Shown in pieces: positions 29,126 to 40,394 of a stretch of DNA of 64,000 nucleotides (position 1 is its first letter; every line of letters starts with the position of its first letter). A program made the position numbers and the translations under genes. Source of the stretch: Echria macrotheca. Lineage: Eukaryota; Ascomycota; Sordariomycetes; Sordariales; Schizotheciaceae. The notes beneath the pieces were generated by a model. The model saw only the letters and a list, made by a program, of their open reading frames with translations. It did not search any database and had not been told where the DNA came from. The DNA lies in contig MU839839.1 of assembly GCA_030411725.1 (NCBI GenBank), forward strand, positions 744,001 through 808,000, given 5' to 3'.

Positions 29126-32100
29126 CTTTTGTTGACTTCAAGTAATAAGAGATTCACTCCCTCGTTAGATCAGCGTCCGACTCGAAGGGACGACCTGGAA
29201 ACAAAAGTCAACAACAGCGGAGAACCGCCTGCGGCACGACAACTCATATCACCAACATCCATGATCCCACCACCCGACGCAATGCAGATTGCCAGTCCGG
29301 TCCATCTGCCGGAACGATATTACACCGGGCTGCACCGGGGCAGGCACCGGCGGCGATGCCCATCGGTTTTGGCTCGTGGTGCGTCAATATTGCAAGCCTC
29401 AGCGGTCCCCGATTGGACCGGTCGGGTTGTCGTCCTGTCGGGGAGATGCGGGCCGCTACCGCAGACTGCAGGACTACTACCCTACCCTCCCCCTCTACAG
29501 AAACCCCTACCCCGAACGACGGCGTGCGGGGCAAAGTCCCGACGCAGATGACCTAGACCATTTCCGAGATGGTACGAATGCCTGTTCCGATCGTTGCGGA
29601 CTAGATAACTAGGTAAGACACTGTGACGGGCTTGGGGCTGGGATGCATCTCCTCGGGTTGTGACTCTTTTGCATGATGGTAATAGAGTTGTGTGCATTGA
29701 GTGCGTGGTTGTGCTGGGTTAGCAGTATGGGTCGGGAAGTTGGGCTGGTCTAATGTCATGTCTAGGTACTTTCGTGGGCAAGTTAAGATTGAGAATCAGC
29801 TGTAGTGTAGCATTGAAATGTAGGTAGGGGGATAGAAAGATTAAGAACGCGTCTCTGGACCCATGCAAGCCCAGTTCAATTATTGCTGTTTTGTTTGCAG
29901 GCAAGATACCTATTGTCGATATTATTCTGGTTTGGTGTCTGAGGCTTCGTCGAAGGCCCTCCCGCTGCCCGCAGTGATGCGGGATGCGTCCGAGATATTA
30001 TGCAGAAACATCCAAAGTGCCGAATAGGCATGGACAACCACGGCAAGGACATCTCCCACAGACGGACAGGGAAATCTTTGGACGCTGGAGCACTTCAGAA
30101 CCTGAAGTGCACATACTTATTAGCATGTCTTACCGTCCTACTTTAATACCGATATCCACTAACCATTTGTCCCGCTCCAGCATCAAGACTAGATAAACCG
30201 AAGCGCCAACAAACAAGGGAGTCGAAACATCGCTTGTGGCCATAAACCAAAACAGGGAAGATTACCGGCCGGGCGTCTGTCAATCATCTAAAATCTCCGG
30301 TTCCTCAGCAGACCAATATGGCTGCGCGGGACTCGGTGTAGTAGTAGCAGTGGTAGACTTACGCGGCAGGCTCTGCCGGAGCATTGGTAGCCCCTGATCG
30401 GGGAGTCGTTTGGCCTTGCGCCCCGTTGAGACTGCCATCACTACCCGAGAACGCCATGCTCGCGTTGAGCATTGATGCTTTGGTCGATTTGGCTAATGGC
30501 TCGGGGTATTTGCGCTATACGCGCGAAAAATATGCCTGGTAATCGAGGCAAATAAAACGATTCTGGCCGAGACGTTGTGGACGATGTTTGATGGGGACAT
30601 TAGACTACTTAGTTGACGCTCTGCTTACTTTATAGTCTTGAGATTTCTGTCGAGCACCCCATGTTGTCATCACCGTATTCTTTCGACCTGGCAGGTGCCC
30701 TTGTTCGGAGAAAGGAGGAAGGAGGGCGTAGGCCGTGACCCCGTTTTCAGCCAGTCGGGCTGCCGGCTAACTCCAGTCGTTCTGCTTTTCTTCACTGACC
30801 TAACCCAGCGATCGGGCCACAACTCCTGGTTGGCAAGTGACGTGTCGAAAGCATACGTATCGAGGGCAAGAACTTGTGCTTGTGTCTTGCGCGGGACAAG
30901 CACAAGTCCAACACAGGAAGGCACGGAGCAGGATATCCACCTCAGCTTCGCATTTGACCTGTGATAGTGAATTGTTGCAACTCCATTTCAGAGACCGGAT
31001 CGGCGTCTCGGCTCACGTGTTCAGGAGAACATGTTGGACGCTTCTCCCTGTCAGCACTGCTTGTCTTGCGTGTAGGATAGATCTCCCACCTCCACGCGGT
31101 CCCTTCTATTGTTTCCAAGCAAGCAGTCCCTCAGCTTACTTCCACGTGAGGTGATCGGTTATGCACAAGCAAAACATATCCTCTCATCCACACACCCACT
31201 GCGTATCCAATCACGCACACAACACAACCGGCGAACCGGTGTCGTAAGGCTGACCTCGTTCCCGGATTCGAAAATATGACCAATTTCGGGCACCGGTCTT
31301 GACCAAGTCCGGTGCGAGCGCAGCCCGGTCGGCCAGCTGTGCCGCAAGTTCGCAATACGATACGCGAGGTCCTTCCCGATACAACACTTCCTACGTGCGC
31401 GCGCGCGCTCGCGTCATCCGGACAGTCATTCAAGTGGCTGGGGAGAGGATCGTTTCAGCCCAGCCCCTTCAACCCTGTGGCGTAAGCTCCCCATTGTGCT
31501 GTAATTCAAGCAGTCAAAACTGAGCGTAGCGGACGGGAAAGAATGGAACACCAGCCAAGGTAGTATTCTGTGTTGGATGACAGTCCTCTTGTTTCATCTG
31601 GTGAATGTCGAAAGCTGGGACGGTGCGGGGAATGGGCGAACGGTTTGCTTCAGCACCTCCTTCTTTCGCCTGTATGTGTGCGGCGTATAGTGTGAAATGC
31701 GGTGTCGGTGGCGGGAGCCGTCTAACAGAGCCAATCAGTGACCTTACCATGACCACACACCCGGAGATGACGCACCATGGAGCCATGAACAGACTCACCG
31801 TGGACAAGTTATTTTCCAATTACATGTTGAGAGTGAGGATGCCTGTCAAGTTGTAAGCTTCATGTCATGTTTCAGCACGCGGTGTTGGGTGCAGTTCAAC
31901 TCGCAGTGACAGATTGTGAGAATGTTTTGTTTGAGAAAAATGCCAAATCTTCCGAGTATTTGAGATCGCCGACAAGGGACCGTTCCCAAGGGATGACAGT
32001 AGATCCGCCATCATGGACACGGCGTGAGAAGCGACGACGAACAAGGGACAGGAACCGGCCTCGATCCGACCAGGGGGAGGGGGAGGCAGTGCGATTTCAG

Positions 32101-32905
32101 ACGACCTCAATGCAACAGCAGGAAATCTGCCCTGCGAGCTCGCCCAGCGTACCAAATCTTGGTGGCAATGGCGGTTGGTTTATGCAAAGGCGTTTTGTGT
32201 CCAGATTGGGTTAGCTGCACCCTCAGATTCCGTGCATCTCTGCGGCCCAGGTCCGCCTCACGGCTTAACTCCCACCCCGTGATGTCCTGCGAGCCGTGGG
32301 GGATCTCCAGGGAAACCTGGTGCCTGCCAGGATGCACCAGGACACTGCTAAATTGAGCTCTTGTACGGAGCGAGCCGCAGTGGATGTCAGTGCTCGGTCC
32401 CAGAGTTCGAAAGGATGCCTGTACCGAAGCTTGAGGATCTGCTAGACACCTGTCACCGGGAGAATGTTCACGGGGAATTCCGCATGGGCAGGGTTGGTTT
32501 GTCAATTCGCCGCAACTCAGTTATTTCCAAGATCGCTTGAGCTAAGGAAATTCAGGAAGGTCGCGATCCAAGCCGTGCGGGCGTTGAAGTCGAGCAATCA
32601 GGAGCTTGAAGGTTGTCTGGTTGAGCTGCAAGTGTCGAGGACCGGGGAAGCTCAGCCGGCCGGGGAGCCAATCACAAGCGTGATGACATGGGGTGATTCC
32701 TATCACCAACGGATCCAACCGTCCCTGTGGCTTGAGGCTTGGCCAGACTTCCTTCTCCTTTCCCCTTCCGCCGCACCGGAAGCGACGAGATTGAAATGGA
32801 CCCACGCCCCGTGGCCATGCCGATGGGGCTCTTTCCTTCCCACACGCCTGGGACGACCCAGATGTCGACCGACTCTCAGTCTTTGAACCATGTCCTGCGA
32901 ACACG
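29126..32905. other. Gene-poor region, 3.8 kb
   Basis: No gene can be supported. Frames on both strands are short, switch composition and lack splice structure. A possible two-exon micro-ORF on the minus strand near 30300-30472 was considered and rejected. No transposon motif or long repeat was recognised here. Confidence 0.5.
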
Positions 32906-34290
32906 ATGACCATCATTGCGAGATTCTCCGATGAGTTCGACAACACGGCCGACCTGATCCGCAGCATCGTCCTTGCCTGCTCCCTAGCACCTGCATTTGC
33001 TGCCTTGGCCGTTGGCTTGCGTTTTTATACCGCTCGCGCCATCCTGCGTGGACTGCACAAAGATGACTGTAAGCCTGGAGATGTCTTCCTCGTTTTTCTG
33101 GTTGCTAACAGCTTTCCCAGGGCTCATTCTTGCCGCACTGGTATGTCACTTGATGGGAGCCATGACTCAGGGAGAATGCTGACCTCAGGAGGTGATGTCG
33201 ATTGGCCACGCCATCTCGACGATAATCCGTATGAACTTGCCTTCCAACCTGCTGGTTAGAACCAACTGACCTGCTAGATACTAAACATGGCCTTGGGCTT
33301 CACGTCTGGGAGGTTCAGAACAAGAAAGAGACTTACCGCATGTATTCGTTAGTGCGTACCCCTGAGAGGAAACCAGGTTTCTTCCTCTGCTGACACCTAC
33401 CAGATCAGTATTTTCCCGGTCGCCATATTCAACAACATGTCCATCATGTTCACGAAATCGTCGATTCTCGTGTTCTACCTCCGCTTTTCCATGAACAAAC
33501 GATTCGACTACACCATCTACGCAGTTTTGTCGATAGTCATCGGCTATTGTCTGACAGGCGCCTTTGCCTTTCTCTATGCCTGCCGTCCGATAAACAAGTT
33601 CTGGGACTTTTGGATACCGGGTAGCTGCATCAGCCCGAATCCGTGGTACGGCACTCTCGTGGCGTTGAACGTCCTGACCGACGCCATCCTTCTCTTGTTG
33701 CCCATCTGGCTGCTCAAGCCGTTGAAGTCGGGCGCGGTACAGAAGGCAGCCATCGCGGCGGTCATGGGAACGGGAGGATTGTGAGTGTTGCATCAGGAAA
33801 CGAGGGCTCAACGGTCGCGTACTAACAACCCGCAGTGTCCTCGGCGTCAGCATTTATCGCCTGTATCTAACCATTCACTATTTCGACGACATAGACTTCT
33901 TGCACCGCTTCGGAGTCAACTACCTTTGGCTGTAGGTATCATCACGTCCTCTTGTATGCCTTGTCGCTGACAGTTCGTAGCGTCATCGAAGTCAATGTCG
34001 CCATAATCTGCGCCTGCTTGCCATGCTTGCGCGCCTTGGCCGCCCGGGCGATGCCGGGGGTGTTCTCGATTAATCTCAACGCCAAACCTCGAGGGCTCGA
34101 CACGATTGCGGTGACTAACGCATCAACACATACACAAGAGTGCTTCCAGGGTACCGTGAATAAACCCGAGCCCTCGCCAACGATGTGGATCGAGTCCAGA
34201 GCGAGCAGTGTGTTCTTCGACATCGAATACGGGCCGGGTTGTGGGCACGAAACGAATAACGTCTGGCGGCCGAGCAGTCGGCAACAGTGA
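32906..34290 (+). CDS. Seven-helix rhodopsin-fold membrane protein (SAT4/PTH11-like), seven exons
   Basis: Exons 32906-33068, 33121-33140, 33189-33228, 33278-33351, 33404-33780, 33836-33931 and 33981-34290 join in frame (introns of 52, 48, 49, 52, 55 and 49 nt) to encode 359 residues. Helices visible include SIVLACSLAPAFAALAVGLR, WLILAALEVMSIGHAISTI, FPVAIFNNMSIMFTKSSILV, FDYTIYAVLSIVIGYCLTGA and GTLVALNVLTDAILLLLPIW. The family motifs KDDWL after helix 1, HGLGLHVW, FTKSSILVFYLR and NVLTDAILLLLPI place it in the fungal SAT4 rhodopsin-domain family related to PTH11 receptors. No CFEM domain precedes the helices. The cytoplasmic tail is about 90 residues with acidic and Ser/Thr patches. It is probably a plasma-membrane receptor or transporter-like protein; the ligand is unknown. 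Confidence 0.88.
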
Positions 34291-34567
34291 TCTGTATCAG
34301 AGGGAGATTTGTAGATGCATGGCGACGGCGTTTGGGTGGGATTTCAAGCTGGTTTGTGAAAGGGCGCGGGAAAAGGTTTGGATGTGGTGTTTAATTGGGC
34401 GGGCTTTTTCTTGTTTGCTGGCGTGATGGACCGGCTTGGGATGAAATTTTCAATGATACCAATTTCAGCTCGGGCAGGAGCGAAGGGTCGATGTGACGAT
34501 AGGTACGATAAGCACGTCAGGAAGTGCACAATTTTTGACTCTATTTTTCTCCACTGCATCCGGCCTT

Positions 34568-35461
34568 TTACTCGTAAAACACCAAACACCGCACCTCAAT
34601 GCTTTCCCTCCCCTTAGCTCCCTCTGGCGTTTGCGGGTCAATGAATGCAGTGTGCGGTGTCAGGGCCGCAAGCCCCTGCTTCCCGCCCTCCTGCCACTCG
34701 CTCCAGCTGTCGAAACACTTGATGAACAAGGCCTCTTCCGGTTCCATGTCCTTGACGTAGTAAAACTTGTGCTTGTCACTCGGCGCCACCCCGTAAGTCT
34801 CGCCACGAACCTCATAGCCTTCGGTACTTAATACGCTCTCAGGATCGGGCAGCACCTCCTTTCCACGATCATCGCCACCCGGCTCGTTACGCGAAGGATA
34901 CAACAGATCGACCGCGATCAACTCTTCCCGCGTCGTCGATCGCCAATCCACCAACGCCAGTGGGAAGTCGGTCGCGGCGTGTCCTATGGGTCGCCAGACG
35001 TTGATGATCTGGTACCGGCCCTTGAGCAGCGCCTCCGCCTCCTCGGCATCCTCGATGTGACGCCTCATACGTGCAGCAGCGGCGCCTGGTGTCTGGTCCA
35101 CGTGCACGGACTGCACGGGCTGTCGCGGCGACGTCTTGTCATGCTTCCGGATGGTGTGGTCGAAGATGACGACCTTGCTGATGCCCGGGAGTTTCTCCCG
35201 GAGTAGTGCCTCGACTTCGGCGTAGTAGCCGGTGCGGACGGCTTTGTCGTCGGTAAAGGCCTTTTCCTGGGCCGGAGAGCGATGTAACGCGAAGCCGGAC
35301 ACGTCGGTGCCAAAGGTGTCCGCCAGCGGCCGGATATCTGTCACGGAGCGGCGGCGAGTCGTCTGCTCGTATGATCTGGCTGCATCCGTGTCCACCTTGG
35401 CCCATGGCTTGGTTGTGAAGCTCGACGGGTCAATGTAGCGGAATTCCCCGGTCGTGGCCAT
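34568..35461 (-). CDS. CmcJ/NvfI-like oxygenase family protein (AsaB type)
   Basis: A single exon of 297 residues starting MATTGEFRYIDPSS. Recognisable family blocks are FGTDVSGFALHRSPAQEKAF, VVIFDHTIRK, VHVDQTPGAAAARMRRH, YQIINVWRPIGH, DFPLALVDWRS and KFYYVKDMEPEEALFIKCFDS, with DPQTPEGAKGRESIEVRCLV near the end. These match the fungal family annotated as 7-alpha-cephem-methoxylase P8-chain-like or GA4-desaturase-like, and the H.D and late R are the expected Fe(II)/2-oxoglutarate-type residues. Members act in secondary metabolism but also occur alone. No backbone enzyme lies near, so the substrate is unknown. It is convergent with the membrane-receptor gene, with about 280 bp between them. 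Confidence 0.85.
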   Translation of the reverse strand: MATTGEFRYIDPSSFTTKPWAKVDTDAARSYEQTTRRRSVTDIRPLADTFGTDVSGFALHRSPAQEKAFTDDKAVRTGYYAEVEALLREKLPGISKVVIFDHTIRKHDKTSPRQPVQSVHVDQTPGAAAARMRRHIEDAEEAEALLKGRYQIINVWRPIGHAATDFPLALVDWRSTTREELIAVDLLYPSRNEPGGDDRGKEVLPDPESVLSTEGYEVRGETYGVAPSDKHKFYYVKDMEPEEALFIKCFDSWSEWQEGGKQGLAALTPHTAFIDPQTPEGAKGRESIEVRCLVFYE

Positions 35462-36209
35462 CCTGATAGGATCCAGATCTTGTCAAAGCTCGCGGCGGGT
35501 CTTCGTTGATTTGATCACTCTGTGTCGGGTCTTTTGTTGCGTGGATTTATGTATGGCGCGTCAAAGGCTGGAGCGGGGATTGGATGGGGGCATCGGGGTT
35601 ATATATCCACCACCAGCATTAGTAATAATGCTCCGTCGCCATCCCCACACGTCCTATGCTTTCGGTCATCCCGGAATCTCAGGATTAACTTTTTGCCCAG
35701 TTAGACTGACGACTTCCTGGGATGATATGATTTAGACGAGAGACCGAGCCCAGAAATATACCTAACTCGAGGGCTTCATCAAAGATGGAAGATAGGTAGT
35801 AACAACCCACCAATATCTCATGTCAAGACGCATTTCGAGTGCCAAGCCTCAGAAGGTAGGTTCGGTGGTTGTTGTGCAGATCCAGGGGCTCCGCTCGCAG
35901 AGACGCCCCCTTTCGCAGGGCATAGACTTTGGGGAGCCAAAAACACGGGCATGATGCGGCCATGCATTTTCCTCCTCACCAGAAATACGCCCACAAACAC
36001 CATATTCCTTGGTTTCGGGCTCCTTTCTAGGGTAGATAGAACTCGAGAGTCGGATTAACTTAGCGGTAGCACATCTTCTCGACTTGGCGGCTTACTGAAT
36101 CACAATGACGAAGCACCACCCCTTGCCCTATAAAGCGAATGAAGGGCATTCTGATTAAATATTGACTATTACTAACGTCTACTTTAGCTGGCCATCCATT
36201 TCTGCACAA
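35462..36209. other. Intergenic
   Basis: No gene is seen. It contains the upstream region of the CmcJ-like gene. Confidence 0.5.
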
Positions 36210-37235
36210 CTAGTTGAGCCCCGGACTGCAAGGTCCACGGTACAAGGTCCCCGGCCCGTCAAGGTACGTGTAATTCTCAATGCCCAGAGGGCATTGATCG
36301 CTCGTCGGCGCCCCGTCGAGGGTCGATGTCCTTATCAGCAGCTGGCAGTATCCCAGCCCGTTGGCCGCCGCGACGCAGTTGGCCGTGTTCCAACAGAGGA
36401 CGCAGCAGTCGCGGCCGCTGAGGTCGCCGGGGGGACGGATCACGGTGTCGCCCGGTGGCACGCCGCCGCCGTTGTACGTCAGGTCGCAGTAGTCTACGAT
36501 CGCGGTGGTGGTTGCGACCACGCCGGTGGTTGTCGTGGTCGATGTGGTTTCTGTGGTCGTTGACACGTCGGTCTCGACGGTGGTGGACGTGCTGGTCTGC
36601 GTCGTGGTCGTGCTTGTCGTCGTGGGCGTCGTGGTCGTGGTGCTCTCGGTGTCCGTCGCGGTCGTGGTCGTCGTCTGCGCTTTGATGCCGAGGCAGCTGC
36701 AGATCGATGAGACTTTTGCTGGTCGGAGACGGGTGAGGCCCTTCTTGGATAGGTCGGGACAGACCGAGGGGGCGGCAGCGGCGCGCTTGAGCTTCTTTTC
36801 GGTGATGGTCGGCAGGGGCGGCGGGATGTACGAGGTCGCCGCGGTGAATGTCGAAGTAGACGTGTCGGTCTCTGTCGATGTCTCGGTCGTGGTCGTCGCG
36901 GTGCTGGTTGTTGACGTTGTGGTGGCCGTGGCGCCCGACGTCAACGTTTGGGTGCCGGTTGAAACGACTGTAGAGACAACAGTCACCGTGTTGAATGCCG
37001 TGGCTGTCTTGGAGAGGTAGCTGCTGCAGAAGCTGGCCGCTTGAACGGCTACTTGCTCGGCGCAGGACGGAGAAAGAGGGCCTTTGCAGTTGAGATAGCT
37101 CAGCGCCTGGTGGCCGCACGTTTCCGAGCCGATGGGGAACCCAACAGCTCCGAATGGGGGCCGAACGAGCTCATTGCCGAGCGCTGTGGGCAACAGGCCC
37201 AGTGCTGCGGTTGCAAACACCACGATGCGTGCCAT
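36210..37235 (-). CDS. Secreted Thr-rich protein with C-terminal PAN/Apple-like Cys module
   Basis: 341 residues from the ATG at 37235; the two codons before it in frame begin with TTG and are not used. The signal peptide is ARIVVFATAALGLLPTALG. The mature protein has an N-terminal Cys segment (SETCGHQALSYLNCKGP), then two long Thr/Ser tracts (for example TSTTSTATTTTETSTETD and TTTTTPTTTSTTTTQTST) separated by a KKLKRAAAAPSVCPDLSKKG segment with more Cys. The C-terminal region DCCVLCWNTANCVAAANGLG has the spacing of a PAN/Apple-type domain, which binds protein or carbohydrate ligands. Heavy O-glycosylation and a wall or extracellular location are expected. Strong out-of-frame frames over this locus are artefacts of its repetitive codons. 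Confidence 0.75.
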   Translation of the reverse strand: MARIVVFATAALGLLPTALGNELVRPPFGAVGFPIGSETCGHQALSYLNCKGPLSPSCAEQVAVQAASFCSSYLSKTATAFNTVTVVSTVVSTGTQTLTSGATATTTSTTSTATTTTETSTETDTSTSTFTAATSYIPPPLPTITEKKLKRAAAAPSVCPDLSKKGLTRLRPAKVSSICSCLGIKAQTTTTTATDTESTTTTTPTTTSTTTTQTSTSTTVETDVSTTTETTSTTTTTGVVATTTAIVDYCDLTYNGGGVPPGDTVIRPPGDLSGRDCCVLCWNTANCVAAANGLGYCQLLIRTSTLDGAPTSDQCPLGIENYTYLDGPGTLYRGPCSPGLN

Positions 37236-37711
37236 ATCCAACCGGGAAGATGTAAAGAATGACGGGGTTGGTCTTGGCAGTGGCGGGCCCGGAAGAGTCA
37301 GAACGAAACTGAGCCATCAACGGGGGAAGCCCCTGGTTTTTGGCGATGAGATCTGGCAAGCCGTGACCGCCGCACAGTTGCCGGCCGGCCGACCTCCGAA
37401 ATGAGAGCGGCTGATCCAGAAGCCCGGTTATTGGACGCCTCGAAGCCATCGCGCGCAGATCATCAATATCAGCTAGCTATTTGTGGATCTAGCGCTCCCT
37501 TAGACCCCAACCGTTGCGACTCCAAGGGGTAGCGCGCTTTCCTCAAGACCCCAGGAGGCCTTCGCATTCCACCTTGAGAGTCATAACACGAAGGGTCAGG
37601 AAAACAAGTTTTGGAATTTGAGGACGCTGTCGGGTTGGCTGCAGCAGGAATCCCAACAGCGTAGCTGTCTCTCCACCAATGCAGGAAAAAGAAACATTGT
37701 GGCATTCCCTC
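37236..37711. other. Intergenic
   Basis: No gene is seen between the two minus-strand genes. Confidence 0.45.
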
Positions 37712-39754
37712 TCACTCGAGACGTGTCGTGTTGAACAGCCGATTCCCGGTATCAGTACCTCCTCGTCCGGTAAATTTGTTCTGCGACAACCGCAACGCGA
37801 CAACATCCAGCATTCCATCCCCTTGGATCAATGGAGCCAGCATGCCCCCCTCCGCCACTGCCTCGGCCTGCACCACACCGGCGACTATGATGATTCTCAC
37901 ACCATCGCCACAGATCACCCTCATATGCTGCACAAATTCGACCACCGACTTGCCGGTGTTGATAACAGAATCCACCAACAGCACCGTCTTTATTCCCTCC
38001 AGACACTCCTCTTTCAGATCAGAAGTGGTTTTGGCGTGCAAGAATGCCGCAGCCGGGAAAACCTCGTTGACGCCAAATGCCATCGGCTCGCCCCCGCGCA
38101 TCAACGCCACGATGAGTGTGTTCTCCTCGTCGCGAAGGCGGTGACCAGTCGTCGTATGCCCTTGGACGTGTGGGATGCCTCCGGGCACTTCCTCGGCACC
38201 CAGAAGCTCGCTGATCAAAGTCAAGGCGAGATAGCGTCCCATCTGATGATGTGCCTCACGAAGGGATGGACCCGACCTGCGGGCGTCGCGCTGTGTAGTC
38301 GCAAGAAGTTTGGACGCGGCTAGAGCCGTGGCATGGTGTATTTCGTTCCTGTTGATGCACATGTTGGTCACACGGGCAGCCGGATAGAATATCTCTCGTA
38401 TGAACTCGGGACGCGTAACGTCGACAATGGGAAGAGTCATGACATCGACCCTGGGACTGATGGAAGTATCTCCTCGAGGGAGGAGCGTCTGTCGTGCATG
38501 GCGTAGCGGTGCAACAGGGTCGGAGATCGCGGACCTCAAACCTGTTTCCATGCTGCTCGACGGCCCACCGACAACAACCACCGCATGGTTGGCAGCTGTT
38601 AGCATCGGAATATCAACTACACCGTCTCCGAACCCCCAGACGGTGATGTTCGAGGTTTGTAGGTGACGGACAAGGACGGCCTTCGTCTCCGGGGTCACGA
38701 AAACAGAGTGATCCGTTGTCCTGCCGTTACCAATGACCTTTACATGCGCGGAAAGGCCACACTGCTGGAGTATCAGCTCCCAGACTCGCTGAAGACCACA
38801 GGTAACGACAATGGCCGCGGTATGGGGCGAGGCAGCGGCAAACTGAAGCAGAGTGAAGAGCTCGGGACGCAGGCGAACTATGGAAGCGACTTTGCCGCAA
38901 AGCTCGTCGAAATCGCTCTTATGGATCTCGTTGTACAGCAAGGCGGCTTGTAGAAATGCCTGGTCTGTGTACATCTTCGGTCCACTGAACAAGGCTTTGA
39001 GCGGGTCTGCCCAGTCAGGTCTCGCGAGCTCCCAGAATATCTTGCCAGTGTCCTCGGAAATGAGGGTTTTGTCTCCGTCAAACATGAGGACAGTTCGAAG
39101 CTGTGCATCGAGCTGGGTCTTTCCAAGGCCTGCGTCGAGACTAGCCAGTGCATGGGTGAGGTGGCTGCCTGAGGTCTGCTCGAGAAAAGCGCTGAGTATG
39201 TTTTCCACCTCGGTCGCTACGTTTTCGTCACCGCACACCTTGGTAAACATAATGCCGTTTTGTCCACAAATGGCCCGCAGTTCCGCACCCTCAGCAAGCT
39301 GCCATTTCTGGAGATGTTCAGCCGAGTAAGCAGGCCGGCCCCTCTCGATGTCGTTCTTTCGTCTCTCCACCAGTGTGTGGGCTGGGACATCGAGATGGAT
39401 GATATGGGTGTAAGTGTTCAGATCGTCTTGTGTGAGTGCTTTGTCTGCAGCGCCGTCTTCCTCATCCCAAAACATATAGTGGCCAGTGACGATGGCCATG
39501 CTGCCAGTTGATATAGCATTCTGGCGAATGGAGTTGATTGCGGATTGGCGCCATATAGCCTTCTCTGTTTTGGGGAGCGATTTAAATGCCGCGAGCCCCC
39601 CAAAACAAAGACTGTCGATGACCTCCGAGCCTTCGAAGAAAATCAGCTTTTCGGAGAGCTGGCCGTGCTTGAGTTTGTCCAAGGTGAAGGTCTTTCCTGA
39701 CCCGGGAATCCCGTAGATACCGACGACAGACGGACTTTCAGTCGAGGACGACAT
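37712..39754 (-). CDS. Three-domain fusion: P-loop kinase, HAD-type phosphatase, uracil phosphoribosyltransferase-like
   Basis: A single exon of 680 residues. Domain 1 (about 1-200) opens with VGIYGIPGSGKT, a Walker A loop at 15-22, and contains HIIHLDVPAHTLVERRKNDI, as in nucleoside or nucleotide kinases. Domain 2 (about 215-420) has FDGDKTLI near 222 (DxDxT nucleophile motif), VVTCG, and GFGDGVVDIPML as the acidic fourth motif of the HAD superfamily. Domain 3 (about 450-680) is a phosphoribosyltransferase of the UPRTase type: FYPAARVTNMCINRNEIHH, MRGGEPMAFGVNEVFPAA, VLLVDSVINTGKSVVEF and the late IQGDGMLDVVALRLSQNKFT. Together they suggest pyrimidine salvage and nucleotide turnover in the cytosol. 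That order of reactions is inference. I recall such fusions in other ascomycetes but not a demonstrated activity. Confidence 0.85.
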   Translation of the reverse strand: MSSSTESPSVVGIYGIPGSGKTFTLDKLKHGQLSEKLIFFEGSEVIDSLCFGGLAAFKSLPKTEKAIWRQSAINSIRQNAISTGSMAIVTGHYMFWDEEDGAADKALTQDDLNTYTHIIHLDVPAHTLVERRKNDIERGRPAYSAEHLQKWQLAEGAELRAICGQNGIMFTKVCGDENVATEVENILSAFLEQTSGSHLTHALASLDAGLGKTQLDAQLRTVLMFDGDKTLISEDTGKIFWELARPDWADPLKALFSGPKMYTDQAFLQAALLYNEIHKSDFDELCGKVASIVRLRPELFTLLQFAAASPHTAAIVVTCGLQRVWELILQQCGLSAHVKVIGNGRTTDHSVFVTPETKAVLVRHLQTSNITVWGFGDGVVDIPMLTAANHAVVVVGGPSSSMETGLRSAISDPVAPLRHARQTLLPRGDTSISPRVDVMTLPIVDVTRPEFIREIFYPAARVTNMCINRNEIHHATALAASKLLATTQRDARRSGPSLREAHHQMGRYLALTLISELLGAEEVPGGIPHVQGHTTTGHRLRDEENTLIVALMRGGEPMAFGVNEVFPAAAFLHAKTTSDLKEECLEGIKTVLLVDSVINTGKSVVEFVQHMRVICGDGVRIIIVAGVVQAEAVAEGGMLAPLIQGDGMLDVVALRLSQNKFTGRGGTDTGNRLFNTTRLE

Positions 39755-40394
39755 GTTGAAGCGAAGGGGGGGGATTGAGGTTAACGGTGAGGAAAGGCTG
39801 GAGCTGGTCGTAGGAGCGCTTTGGGATGTGAGCTCGAAGCGTATTGGTACGAACCCTCTTTCCTTGGGCTTTCAACGTGCTAAATACCCCAAACTAACGT
39901 TCCTCAAGAACGCGAAGCCTTTGGTGCTGTAGGATTCGTGCGGTGGGCCTTCGGCTTCAAGGTGTGGTGACACAGACGCGGTGAGGCCTACAACTCTGCG
40001 GCAAAGCGCCAATAAACAACTTGCCGACGGCTTAAGACGGGGGGAAATAGCGTCTCGGCTTGATCAAACACGTTTGTTGCTGCCAGAATCGTCTTGATCG
40101 CGGCGGGGAAGGCGGCCAGCCGTGTCTGGAGGATGGCGGTGAAAGAGATAGAAGTCGGAAGAAGAATCTGTCTGGCCATGATGGGTCGACGAATACGGGG
40201 AATGGACTGTGCTGTGTACCGGGTGCTCCTTCTTCCCCGGCCCAACATGCCGGTAACCGAGTTGGGGGCATCGTTGCGAAATGTTGGTGGTCATGATGAC
40301 ACTGGACACGAATGCCCCGTGTTTTGGGTAAGCTGTGCTGCCCATCCAGCAAGCCAGCGGCAAGACCTGAAACCTGTCGACAGCGGGGTGCTCC
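39755..40394. other. Intergenic
   Basis: No gene is seen. The frames on both strands between the kinase fusion and the CYTH gene are short and unsupported. Confidence 0.5.

Noticed and set aside
30280..30472. Minus-strand micro-gene: MLNASMAFSG...AEPAA with GTAAGT donor and GCGCAG acceptor 41 nt later
   Set aside because: The intron is very short, and the phase-consistent second exon gives an unremarkable 10-residue tail. The more protein-like YWSAEEPEILDD reading is out of phase.
36277..37119. 280-codon minus frame and 171-codon plus frame over the Thr-rich gene
   Set aside because: Artefacts of repetitive ACN/GAC-type codons; the frame with signal peptide and cysteines is the real one.
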